Source of the DNA: Martelella radicis
Lineage (GTDB): Bacteria > Pseudomonadota > Alphaproteobacteria > Rhizobiales > Rhizobiaceae
Direction of reading: 5' to 3'
Assembly: GCF_014196625.1 (NCBI RefSeq)
Contig: NZ_JACIDZ010000001.1
Coordinates: forward strand, 124,001-188,000
Length of the DNA stretch: 64,000 nucleotides
Shown: in pieces, positions 26,714 through 34,787 of the stretch
Position numbering within the stretch: the first letter of the stretch is position 1
Layout of the letters: each line of letters opens with the position of its first letter
The notes under the pieces: model-generated
The model's database searches: none
Told to the model about the DNA's origin: nothing
Seen by the model: only the letters and a program-made list of their open reading frames with translations
Position numbers and translations under genes: made by a program

Positions 26714-27606
26714 CGGCTCAACTTCGGAAACAGGAGGTTTTCATAGCCGCGCGTGACGAAGAAGCCCGCGCTGACGACGAGGATGATGCATAGGCCCGGC
26801 GGAATGAACCAGTAATAGGCCTGCTTGGCGAGCGCCTGGCTGGCGAAGGCATCCTGCAGCATGTAGCCCCAGCTAATCGAGTTCGGATCGCCGAAGCCGA
26901 GAAAGCTGATCGAGGCTTCCGTCAGGATCGCCCAGCCAATGGCGATCGAGCCGTAGAGGAAGGAAAGCGGCAACACGTTGGGCGCGACATGGCGGGCGAT
27001 GATCTTGAGGCTGGAAGAGCCCGAGATCCGCGCCGCCTCGACATAGCCCCGCGTCCGCAGCGTCAGCACCTGGCTGCGGATCACGCGCGCGGTGTCGCGC
27101 CAGAGCACCAGCGCCATGGCGATGACGACGTTCCAGATCGAGGGCTCGAGGAAGGCGGCGATGACGATGACGAAGGGCAGGAAGGGAATGCCGAAGGCGA
27201 TATCGGCAAGCCGCATCAGGATCGTATCGACCCAGCCGCCGAAATAGCCGGCGAGAATGCCGACGAGCGAGCCGATCAGCACCACCATGAAGGCAGCCGT
27301 CAGCCCGATCACCAGCGCCGAGCGGCTGCCGTAGACGAGCTGCGAGAAGATGTCGCGGCCAAGGCTGGTGGTGCCGAGGATGAAGCCATCCTGACCGGGA
27401 TGCAGGTCGGCGGCGAGATCGTAGGACGCCGAATAGAGGATCTCGTTCGGGTCATGGGTGGCGATATCGGGAGCGAAGATCGCCGCCAGGATGAAGACCA
27501 CATAGATGAGAACGCCGGCGATGGCGAAAGGATCGCGCACCGGGAATTTCAGGGCACGGGCGAAGCGGCCGAGACCGCCGGAAAGGGAGGAGGCAATCTC
27601 ACGCAT
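26710..27606 (-). CDS. Peptide ABC transporter permease (OppC/DppC type)
   Basis: 298 residues from ATG 27606, overlapping the OppB-type stop by 8 bases. About six membrane helices. The family feature ILGTTSLGRDIFSQLVYGSR follows the first helix, and the EAA-like loop YVEAARISGSSSLKIIARHV contacts the ATPase. Confidence 0.9.
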   Translation of the reverse strand: MREIASSLSGGLGRFARALKFPVRDPFAIAGVLIYVVFILAAIFAPDIATHDPNEILYSASYDLAADLHPGQDGFILGTTSLGRDIFSQLVYGSRSALVIGLTAAFMVVLIGSLVGILAGYFGGWVDTILMRLADIAFGIPFLPFVIVIAAFLEPSIWNVVIAMALVLWRDTARVIRSQVLTLRTRGYVEAARISGSSSLKIIARHVAPNVLPLSFLYGSIAIGWAILTEASISFLGFGDPNSISWGYMLQDAFASQALAKQAYYWFIPPGLCIILVVSAGFFVTRGYENLLFPKLSR

Positions 27607-28576
27607 GGCCGATCCTCGGGTCAAGCAGGGCATAGAGCAGGTCGGCGATCATGTTCATCAGGATCACCACCACCGCGATCAGCAGGAAGGCGCCCTGCGC
27701 CAGCGGATAGTCCGAGGCGGAAACGGCGCGCACCAGTTCGCGGCCAAGCCCCGGCCAGGAAAACACGGTCTCAACCACGACATTGCCCTGCAGCTGGTAA
27801 CCGACGGCGATCGCAAAGGAGGTCATGATCGGCAGAAGCGCATTACGGGCGGCATGGCGCACGACCACTGTCCAGCTCGAAAGCCCCTTGATGCGCGCCA
27901 TGGTGACGAAATCTTCCTTCATCACGTCCAGCATGTTGGAGCGCATGAGGAGAAGCGGCAGACCCTGGCTGTAGATGGCGAGGGTCAGTGCCGGCAGAGC
28001 GAGATGGGCGAGAAAATCGCGCGACGTATAAAGCGCGAAATAGCCGTCATAGCTTTCGCCGGCCGTGCGCGTGCCGCCTGCCGGAAACCATCCGAGCCAG
28101 AAGGAGAAGACGGCAAGCAGTACCATGCCGAGCCAGAATTCCGGCATGGCGCGGGTGGTCAGCACGGCGGGAATGGCCGCCTGCTCGACCCAGTTGCCGC
28201 GCTTCCAGGCAAGATAGGCGCCGGCCAGAATGCCGAAGGCGTATGCGACGATCAGCGATGTGAAGGTGAGGATCAGCGTGTTCGGCAGAAGCGGAAAGAT
28301 GATTTCGGCCACCGGCTTTCGATAGGTGAAGCTCTCGCCGAGATTGCCCGTGAGAAGATTGCCGATATAGATCAGATATTGCTGCCACAACGGCTTGTCG
28401 AGCCCGAAGGAAGCCATCAGGATTTCCTGCTGCTCCAGGGTGAAATTCGGATCGATATAGGCCGCCATCGGGTTGCCCGGCATCAGCCGGAACATCAGGA
28501 ACAATATGGTGACCACGGTCCACAGGACCAGCAGCATCTGCAGCACGCGGCTGCCGATCGGCTTTAAAGTTGACAT
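27599..28576 (-). CDS. Peptide ABC transporter permease (OppB/DppB type)
   Basis: 325 residues with six membrane helices. The N-terminal helix is followed by FRLMPGNPMAAY, then the periplasmic LGLDKPL-like segment SFGLDKPLWQQYL. The C-terminal half has the coupling loop FVTMARIKGLSSWTVVVRHA and the ending YALLDPRIGHA. It lies about 110 bases downstream of the binding-protein gene with a hairpin between. Confidence 0.9.
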   Translation of the reverse strand: MSTLKPIGSRVLQMLLVLWTVVTILFLMFRLMPGNPMAAYIDPNFTLEQQEILMASFGLDKPLWQQYLIYIGNLLTGNLGESFTYRKPVAEIIFPLLPNTLILTFTSLIVAYAFGILAGAYLAWKRGNWVEQAAIPAVLTTRAMPEFWLGMVLLAVFSFWLGWFPAGGTRTAGESYDGYFALYTSRDFLAHLALPALTLAIYSQGLPLLLMRSNMLDVMKEDFVTMARIKGLSSWTVVVRHAARNALLPIMTSFAIAVGYQLQGNVVVETVFSWPGLGRELVRAVSASDYPLAQGAFLLIAVVVILMNMIADLLYALLDPRIGHA

Positions 28577-28643
28577 GAAGCGCCGTCCTCTTCCTGTTGC
28601 GTTCTAAGGTCAATCGCAATCAGGCATGAAGGTCGTAAAAGGG

Positions 28644-28667
28644 GGCGGCAGGCAAGTGCCCGCCGCC
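28644..28667 (-). terminator. Attenuating hairpin between binding-protein and permease genes
   Basis: GGCGGC (28644-28649) pairs with GCCGCC (28662-28667), extended by inner GGC/GCC pairs. On the minus strand it is followed by CCCCCTTTTA, so partial termination after the binding-protein gene is likely. Confidence 0.6.
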
Positions 28668-28687
28668 TTCTCAAGATCTACGTCGGC

Positions 28688-30334
28688 CTAGTTGCCGAGC
28701 GTTTCCTTGATGTCGCCCGGATAATGCAGCTTGCCGCCCTCGAGCGTATAGCCGGCATCTTCCAGCGTCTGTTTGGCAAGATCGGTGCCGGTGGCGAAGT
28801 CCTCGACCGCCGGGTCATGCCAGAATTCAAGCGCCGGCGAGACGACGGAATTGGAAGGCACCGCATAGCCGCGATAGGCGGCCTTGGCGATCAGTTGCCG
28901 GTTGACCGCCTGCGACAGTGCCATGCGGAAGGCCGGGTCGTCGAAGGGGGCGCGGCGGTTGTTGAAGCCGATATAACGGAAGCCGATATCGACGGTGGAG
29001 ACCGCCTCGAGATCGGGGTTTTCCGTGGCAGCGTCAACGAGGACCTGCGGGTCGCCCGGGAATTCGCCGATGAAGTTCAACTCGCCCGACTTCAGCATGC
29101 CAAGGGCTGCTTCCGCATTCGGCACGATGCGCAGGATCCAGCGATCGGCCTTCGGCGCGTGGAAATGATCGGTATTGGCCTCCAGAACGATTTCCTCGTT
29201 CTTGGTCCAGCTTGCAAACTTGTAGGGACCGGAACCGATTGGCGTCTCTTCCTGATAGCTTTCGGCGTTTTCCGGCTTGTCCTTCAGATCCGCCAGGATC
29301 GGGCCCCAGACATGTTCGGGAATGATGTTGATCTTGGCGAGCGTCGACGTCAGGAACGAGGCAAGCGGCGTCTTCAGGTGGAAGGTGACGACATCGCCCT
29401 CGACATCGACGCTGTCGATGTTCTTGGCGAAGGGCTGATACATCGGGGCCTCTTCGCTAGCGGCTGCCTCGTAAGAGAACTTCACGTCCTCCGCCGTCAC
29501 CGGCTCGCCGTCGTGCCACGTCATGCCGGGACGCAGGGTCAGCGCGATCGTGGTGTCGTCGAGCCATTCATAGCTTTCCGCCGCCCAGGGCTGCGGCAGG
29601 CCGTCGGGGCCGACGCGCAGAAGCCGGTCATAGACAAGTTCGGTCACCCAGCTGTCGACGCCGCCGGAAATATAGAGCGGGTTGATCGACTTCACATTGT
29701 CGGAGGAATTCAGGACGATATCCTTCTCCTCGCCAAGCGGGGTGATGTCCATGAAGGTCCAGGCATTCTTGATGCCGATGCCGCTCTGGTTGACGACGGT
29801 TTCGGGATCGAAGACGGCCTTGTTGAAGGCGAAGGTGGATTTGGGATGAACCAGCATCATGTTGGGCTGGTCGGCGCTGAGGATTTCCTGGGCCTCGAAC
29901 ACCATGTCCCTGCGCGTGTCCTGATCGACTTCGCGGCGCTGCGCTTCGACGATCGAGTCATATTCGGGGTTCTTGTAGCCGATGAAATTGTAGCCCGATT
30001 CGGCCGTGGTCGAGTGGAACAGGTTGAACAGAAGCTCATCCGGGTCCGAACGCTCCGGCCGCCCGACCATCTGCCAGGCGGTGGCATCCCAGGCGCCGCG
30101 GTCGTACCAGACGACATTCGACATCTGCTCCCAGGGCATGACCTCGACCTTGACGTCGAGACCAAGCTTTCGCCATTCCTGGGCAATGAGCTGGACGGAC
30201 TGGAATTCGGCCTGCTGACCGGCCTGCGGCCGGGAGAAAAGCACGATTTCGCGAATCTCATCGCCGGCAAAGGCGGGCAAGGCCGCCGTGGAGGCCAGCA
30301 ACGCGGCAAGGGAAGCCCGCGCGATATAATTCAT
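28688..30334 (-). CDS. Peptide-type ABC transporter substrate-binding protein with circularly permuted domain order
   Basis: 548 residues with a signal peptide cleaved near residue 24 (PAFAG). Residues about 28-195 (IVLFSRPQAGQQAEF, then LFHS and YKNPEYDSIV, EAQEILSADQP) match what is normally the C-terminal third of the SBP_bac_5 (DppA/OppA) family. Residues about 205-548 (IVLNSSDNVKSINPLY, LVYDRLLR, LRPGMTWHDGEPVTAEDVKF, GSGPYKF, then FRMALSQAVNRQLI and ending GYTLEGGKLHYPG) match its N-terminal two thirds. The ends meet where an ordinary member would be continuous. First gene of the importer-Hyu operon; an IclR-type palindrome lies upstream. The substrate is probably a peptide or cyclic amide. 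Confidence 0.85.
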   Translation of the reverse strand: MNYIARASLAALLASTAALPAFAGDEIREIVLFSRPQAGQQAEFQSVQLIAQEWRKLGLDVKVEVMPWEQMSNVVWYDRGAWDATAWQMVGRPERSDPDELLFNLFHSTTAESGYNFIGYKNPEYDSIVEAQRREVDQDTRRDMVFEAQEILSADQPNMMLVHPKSTFAFNKAVFDPETVVNQSGIGIKNAWTFMDITPLGEEKDIVLNSSDNVKSINPLYISGGVDSWVTELVYDRLLRVGPDGLPQPWAAESYEWLDDTTIALTLRPGMTWHDGEPVTAEDVKFSYEAAASEEAPMYQPFAKNIDSVDVEGDVVTFHLKTPLASFLTSTLAKINIIPEHVWGPILADLKDKPENAESYQEETPIGSGPYKFASWTKNEEIVLEANTDHFHAPKADRWILRIVPNAEAALGMLKSGELNFIGEFPGDPQVLVDAATENPDLEAVSTVDIGFRYIGFNNRRAPFDDPAFRMALSQAVNRQLIAKAAYRGYAVPSNSVVSPALEFWHDPAVEDFATGTDLAKQTLEDAGYTLEGGKLHYPGDIKETLGN

Positions 30335-30473
30335 GGTCGTTCTCCTCTGAACGGTTTGGTTCTTTTTATCGTGTCCGGATTTTTCCGGTTATATCTTGGA
30401 AACGGCGCTTGCCGGCGTGCCGGCTGTTTCGACAGGGAAGCCCGCGAGGGGAGCTTGAAATACGATTGTAGAT

Positions 30474-30490
30474 GTTTTATTCAGTAAAAC
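30474..30490. promoter_or_regulatory. Putative IclR operator in the importer/iclR divergent promoter
   Basis: GTTTTA (30474-30479) and TAAAAC (30485-30490) form a perfect palindrome with a 5-base spacer. A copy differing at two bases lies at 31512-31528, before the M28-like gene. Assignment to the IclR protein encoded between them is inference. Confidence 0.6.
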
Positions 30491-30571
30491 GCTGTTTCGT
30501 AATTTTAAGTAAAGCAGATTTTGGCGCGATTGCAAGTCGCGAAAACGATGACAAAGCAGGGGACTTGAAAC

Positions 30572-31354
30572 GTGACCGAGGGGAAGGACTACACGATCGC
30601 CGCCGTCGACCGTGCCATGGTGGTGCTGGAGGCGCTGGCGGAGCGGCCCAATCAGGGCCTGACGGAACTCGCCAAATCGCTCGGCATGACAAAATCCCTG
30701 GTTTTCCGGATTCTGTTCACGCTTGAGGAGCGCGGCTTCGTTTCGCGGGATGCGGAGCGTTCGGAATATGCGCTTGGCTATCGGATCGGCGTCCTGGGCG
30801 AGTGCCTCGGCAAGGATGGCGGCCTGTTGTTTGCGGCGCGTCCGGTCATGGATTGGTTGCGCGACGTCACTTCGGAGAACGTCAATCTGGTGATTCGCGA
30901 CGGCACGGAAAGCTATGTCCTCGCAACGCGTCCCGGACGTCATTCGATGCGTCTCTTCGCCCAGGCCGGCCGGTTCGGGCCGCTTCATGCCGGCGGCAGT
31001 TCGCAACTGCTTCTCGCCTATGCCGACCCCGCAGTGATCGAGGACGTGCTTTCAAGACCGCTCGAAACCTTCACGCCCTATACCATCACCGATCCCGACA
31101 AGCTGCGCCAGACGCTCGAGCGCATACGCGCAAGCGGCTACAACATCGTCACCAATGATCTGGACGAAGGCGCATTCTCCGTGGCCGCGCCGATCAAGGG
31201 AGCGGACGGAACGGTGACGGCCTCGATTTCGATCGCCGGCGCCGTCATGCGCCTCGACGAGGAACGCCGCGCGGCAAACCTGGAGGCAGCGCTTGAGGCC
31301 GGTCGCCGGATCTCGGAAAAGCTTGCCGTGGGCGGTGTGCTGAAGGCTGGCTGA
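30572..31354 (+). CDS. IclR-family transcriptional regulator
   Basis: 260 residues. The winged helix-turn-helix (about residues 24-60, GLTELAKSLGMTKSLVFRIL) is followed by the IclR effector domain with VRDGTESYVLAT-type core and the closing DEGAFSVAAPIKG and ASISIAG. The GTG start at 30572 has GGGGA upstream. It is divergent from the importer-Hyu operon and followed by the M28-like gene; both promoters carry the same 17-bp palindrome. It probably senses a small acid produced by the pathway. Confidence 0.92.
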   Translation: MTEGKDYTIAAVDRAMVVLEALAERPNQGLTELAKSLGMTKSLVFRILFTLEERGFVSRDAERSEYALGYRIGVLGECLGKDGGLLFAARPVMDWLRDVTSENVNLVIRDGTESYVLATRPGRHSMRLFAQAGRFGPLHAGGSSQLLLAYADPAVIEDVLSRPLETFTPYTITDPDKLRQTLERIRASGYNIVTNDLDEGAFSVAAPIKGADGTVTASISIAGAVMRLDEERRAANLEAALEAGRRISEKLAVGGVLKAG

Positions 31355-31511
31355 GCCTGCCTGTCGCGACCAGCAGGTCCGTTTTTCCCTACTCGACTGC
31401 ATTGCCGACATCGCTCCGCCGACGAACCTCTTGTTCTGTTCACGACGCTGCAACGCGTGGCCGCTTGCGGGAGCGCAAGTCCTCTGTTACGCTAATCAAA
31501 AATAAAACATC

Positions 31512-31528
31512 GTTTTATCTAGTAAAAC
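31512..31528. promoter_or_regulatory. Putative IclR operator before the M28-like gene
   Basis: GTTTTA-TCTAG-TAAAAC, 15 of 17 bases identical to the palindrome at 30474-30490. It ends 17 bases before the GTG at 31546, a position suited to repression. A further half-site (AATAAAAC) lies just upstream. Confidence 0.6.
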
Positions 31529-31545
31529 AATAGAGGAAAACAGCT

Positions 31546-33273
31546 GTGAACGATATCGAATCCGCCATTCTCGGCGCCGTTTCGCTTGATGCCCCCTGGG
31601 CGCTGGTCGAAAGCTTTTCCACCTACAAGCGCGAGCATCCGGACGATGTGAACCGCGGCATGAACGAGGTGAAGGCGCGTCTTGAAAAACACGGCGTGCC
31701 GGTGACCATGCACCAGCCGGAACTTTTTCTGAGCCTGCCGGGCAAGGCGCGCGTGGAGGCCGACGGCAAGACCTTCCGGGCCAAGCCTCCGGCCTATTGC
31801 GTCGATGCGCGCGACGGTCTTGCCGGCGAACTTGTCTATGTGCCAAGCAACCAGCCGAAGGCGATCTCGACCATGTTCGAGCGCTCGGTGGAGGATGCGA
31901 GCGATCTGGCGGCGCTCGTTTCCGGCAAGATCGTGCTGTCGGAGGGATTCGCCAATCCCGGCCTCGTCGCCCAGTTTACCGAGCTTGGGGCGATCGGCGT
32001 GATCGCCATCAATCCCGGCGTCGACATTCACTGGGGCATCTGCACCACGGTCTGGGGCACGCCGGATCTCGACGACCTGCCGCGCAAGCCGCGCATTCCG
32101 GCCGTTGCCGTCAACCGCGAAAGCGGCGATCAACTGATCGAGCTGGCAAAGGCGGGCGCACAAGTTACTGTGTTTGCCGAAATGGAAGAGGGCTGGTTTT
32201 CCTCCAAATTGCCGGAAGTCTTCATCGAGGGCACGGAAGAACCGGAAAAATACATCCTGCTGCACGGCCATCTCGACAGTTGGGATGTCGGCGTGGGCGA
32301 CAACGCCACCGGCGACGCCTCGCTTCTGGAAATGGCGCGGGTTCTTTATGAAAACCGCGACAAGCTGAAGCGTTCCGTGCGCGTCTGCTGGTGGCCCGGC
32401 CACTCGACCGGGCGTTATGCCGGCTCGACCTGGTTTTCGGACAATTTCGCGCTCGATCTGGACGAGAACTGCGTCGCCTCGGTCAATTGCGACAGCCCCG
32501 GCTGCCGTTGGGCGACGGAGTTCATCAATCTGTGCATGATGAGCGAGACCGAGGATTTCCTCTCCGGGGTGATCGAGGAAGTGGCCGGCAAGAAGGCCGA
32601 GGGCGAACGCCCGCACCGCGCCGGCGACTATTCCTTCAACAATATCGGGCTTTCGAGCTATCTGATGCTGTCCTCGACCATGGCCGAGCGCGCCCGCGAG
32701 GAGAAGGGCTATTACACGGTTGGCGGCTGCGGCGGCAACATCGCCTGGCATACCGAAAACGACACGCTCGAAATCGCCGACAAGGATATCCTGCTGCGCG
32801 ACATCAAGGTCTATCTTCTCGCCGTCCTGCGTAACGCCAATGCGGAAATCCTGCCCTTCGACTGGCGCAAGACGGCCGGGGAATTCATCGGCACGATCGC
32901 GGACTATCAGAAAAAGGCTGGCGATCGCTTCGATCTGGCGCCGACAATGCAGGCCGCCGAGGCCTTGAAGACTTCTCTGGACGCCTTTTACGCAGGCATC
33001 GAGGACGGTTCGGTGACGCCGACCGCCGCCAACGCCGCGATCCAGAAACTCGCACGCATCCTGGTTCCGCTCAACTTCACTCGTGAGCAGCGCTTCCGGC
33101 ATGACCCGGCAGTGCCGATCCCGCCGCTGCCCGCTCTCTCGGCAGCAGCCGATCTCGACAAACTCGGACCGGCAAAACTTGGTTTTGCCCGCACCCAGCT
33201 CGTGCGCGGCCAGAACCGGGTGATCGCCGCACTGAAACAGGCAAAGGCCCTGGTCGAGGAAGCCAAGGCCTAG
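31546..33273 (+). CDS. M28-family aminopeptidase-like protein with PA domain and altered active site
   Basis: 575 residues without a signal peptide, so probably cytoplasmic. Residues about 90-215 look like a PA insert; 235-480 are the M28 fold. Metal-site residues His242 and Asp244 (HGHLDSWD), Asp252 (GVGDNATGD), Asp316 (ASVNCDSPG) and a late His (AWHTENDTLE) are visible. The position of the family's catalytic Glu-Glu pair reads Gly285-His286 in WWPGHSTGRYAGS. Hydrolytic activity is therefore doubtful or uses another base. GTG start at 31546 with AGAGGA upstream. A strong terminator follows. Likely belongs to the IclR regulon with the peptide importer. Confidence 0.8.
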   Translation: MNDIESAILGAVSLDAPWALVESFSTYKREHPDDVNRGMNEVKARLEKHGVPVTMHQPELFLSLPGKARVEADGKTFRAKPPAYCVDARDGLAGELVYVPSNQPKAISTMFERSVEDASDLAALVSGKIVLSEGFANPGLVAQFTELGAIGVIAINPGVDIHWGICTTVWGTPDLDDLPRKPRIPAVAVNRESGDQLIELAKAGAQVTVFAEMEEGWFSSKLPEVFIEGTEEPEKYILLHGHLDSWDVGVGDNATGDASLLEMARVLYENRDKLKRSVRVCWWPGHSTGRYAGSTWFSDNFALDLDENCVASVNCDSPGCRWATEFINLCMMSETEDFLSGVIEEVAGKKAEGERPHRAGDYSFNNIGLSSYLMLSSTMAERAREEKGYYTVGGCGGNIAWHTENDTLEIADKDILLRDIKVYLLAVLRNANAEILPFDWRKTAGEFIGTIADYQKKAGDRFDLAPTMQAAEALKTSLDAFYAGIEDGSVTPTAANAAIQKLARILVPLNFTREQRFRHDPAVPIPPLPALSAAADLDKLGPAKLGFARTQLVRGQNRVIAALKQAKALVEEAKA

Positions 33274-33311
33274 GCGGTCGACCGGTCGGTCCCGGGCAAT
33301 AGATAGAGCCT

Positions 33312-33343
33312 GGCGCGCGGTGAACACTGACCGCGCGCCTTTT
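33312..33343. terminator. Strong rho-independent terminator
   Basis: GGCGCGCGGT and ACCGCGCGCC form a perfect 10-bp stem with an 8-base loop followed by TTTT. It lies 38 bases after the M28-like stop, between convergent genes. Confidence 0.85.
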
Positions 33344-33370
33344 CATATGTCGGCGAAGAGGCTGCGCGGT

Positions 33371-33871
33371 TCAGCCCCGTTCATTGTCGCCTTTTGCCGG
33401 ATTGAAGCTTTGGCGCACATGCAGATGGCGGTGGGGCTCCGCCTGGTCTTCGTGGACATGCATGGCGCCGCCGGTCGAAACCGGCACGAGGGATAGCGCG
33501 CCATGGGCGATGCCGCGTTCCAGGAAGAGTTGCTGGGCTGCCGCGCCCACTTCGCCAAGCTTGCCGCGCGTCACCTCGATTTCGAGCGCGGTCGAATGGT
33601 CGAGCGGAACCGAAAGCGCGGCGACGTGGCGGTCATGCGCGTCCAACCGGCGTCTGGCGAGCCGGCTGGCGAGATTGCGCGTGGTCTGGTCCACCGTATA
33701 GGAGACGACGCCAAGGCAATCGGCATCCTCCGGCCCGCTTTCAAGGTCCAGCATGGCGCGGCGGACGAGGTCGCGAATGGCTTCCGAGCGGTTCTGTGCG
33801 CCGCTCTTGTCCATATAGTGATCAAGCGCGTCGGCGATGTCGTCTGACAGGGTAATGGTGATGCGCTTCAT
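33371..33871 (-). CDS. nikR: NikR-like ribbon-helix-helix metal regulator lacking the canonical nickel ligands
   Basis: 166 residues, longer than the 133 of E. coli NikR. The DNA-binding domain is conserved (RITITLSDD, NRSEAIRDLVR). Aligned without gaps to E. coli NikR, the four nickel ligands His76, His87, His89 and Cys95 are Leu76, Ser87, Pro89 and Ala95. The ACT-like fold otherwise continues (DHSTALEIEVTRG, LERGIAHG). A C-terminal extension is rich in His (MHVHEDQAEPHRHLHV) and might bind metal. ATG 33871 is used because GGAGG lies 5 bases upstream; ATG 33883 is possible. Divergent from the nikK importer operon across a perfect NikR operator. Confidence 0.85.
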   Translation of the reverse strand: MKRITITLSDDIADALDHYMDKSGAQNRSEAIRDLVRRAMLDLESGPEDADCLGVVSYTVDQTTRNLASRLARRRLDAHDRHVAALSVPLDHSTALEIEVTRGKLGEVGAAAQQLFLERGIAHGALSLVPVSTGGAMHVHEDQAEPHRHLHVRQSFNPAKGDNERG

Positions 33872-33960
33872 GGCTGCCTCCATTGCAGTGTATCAAGCCA
33901 ATAGCAGCAATGCGGCCAAATCGAAAGAAACCGCAAGCGAACACTTGATTGCGCTTCTGT

Positions 33961-33990
33961 CGTATGATTTTTTATAGAAAATATCATACG
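33961..33990. promoter_or_regulatory. NikR operator between nikR-like gene and nikK
   Basis: GTATGA (33962-33967) and TCATAC (33984-33989) are separated by exactly 16 bases, the consensus of the E. coli NikR operator; arms extend to CGTATGAT and ATCATACG. Placed 36 bases before nikK, suited to repression of the importer. Confidence 0.85.
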
Positions 33991-34025
33991 AAATTGACTC
34001 CGATACTTTTCATCAGGTTCCAAGC

Positions 34026-34787
34026 ATGATCAGACCCGCATGTCTTCTTTTCACCGCAGCGCTTGTCGGTGCGAGCCCTGCCGCTGCGCATTTTCAGGAA
34101 ATTATTCCTTCCGCCGACGTGCTGCCGGATGGCGGCCCGGTTACGGTCGATCTGGTGTTCACCCATCCTTTCGAGGGTGGACCGGTGATGAACATGGCGG
34201 TTCCGGTGGCCGTCGGCGTGGTCAAGAATGGCGAACGGACGGACCTTCTGGGAGCGCTTGAAGAAGCGCCGCAGGGCGATGCCATGGCCTATCGCCTGAC
34301 CACCGATCTCGAAACCCCCGGCGCTGCCATCTTCTATGTCGAGCCCGAGCCCTATTTCGAGCCGGCGGAGGGAAAATTTATCACTCATTACGCCAAGGTC
34401 GTGGTCGACAGCTATGCCTCCGGCGAGGGCTGGGACGAGAGTGTCGGCCTTCCGGTCGAGATTGTGCCGCTGTCCCGGCCGACGGGGCTTTGGACGGGCA
34501 ATGCCTTTACCGGCGTGGTGACCAGGGGCGGTAAACCGGTGCCCTTTGCCGAGATAGAAGTCGAATTCATCAATGATCACGGCATTGAAGCGCCGAATGA
34601 TGCCTATATCACCCAGGTGATCAAGGCGGATGCCAATGGCACCTTCTCCTATGCCATGCCGGTATCGGGATGGTGGGGCTTTGCCGCGCTCATCGAAGCC
34701 GACGCGCCGATGACCGCGCCCGATGGCAGGGAGGTTCCGGTCGAGGAAGGCGCGCTCATCTGGGTCAACGCCAAGCCGGTCGAGTAA
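34026..34787 (+). CDS. nikK: Periplasmic DUF4198-type nickel/cobalt importer component (NikK)
   Basis: 253 residues with a signal peptide ending near ASPAAAH. A DUF4198-like beta domain follows (PVTVDLVFTHPFEGG, YVEPEPYFEPAEGKF, then NAFTGVVTRGGKPVPFA and a closing GWWGFAAL). NikK proteins accompany ECF-type nickel importers in Proteobacteria and are thought to present metal in the periplasm; the His after cleavage (AHFQE) could be a metal ligand. The stop overlaps nikM (TAATG). Confidence 0.8.
   Translation: MIRPACLLFTAALVGASPAAAHFQEIIPSADVLPDGGPVTVDLVFTHPFEGGPVMNMAVPVAVGVVKNGERTDLLGALEEAPQGDAMAYRLTTDLETPGAAIFYVEPEPYFEPAEGKFITHYAKVVVDSYASGEGWDESVGLPVEIVPLSRPTGLWTGNAFTGVVTRGGKPVPFAEIEVEFINDHGIEAPNDAYITQVIKADANGTFSYAMPVSGWWGFAALIEADAPMTAPDGREVPVEEGALIWVNAKPVE

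Noticed and set aside
28724-30487. Long plus-strand open frame opposite the permuted binding protein
   Set aside because: Antisense shadow of a gene with signal peptide and recognised domains; checked because of the permutation, but the minus strand explains both halves.
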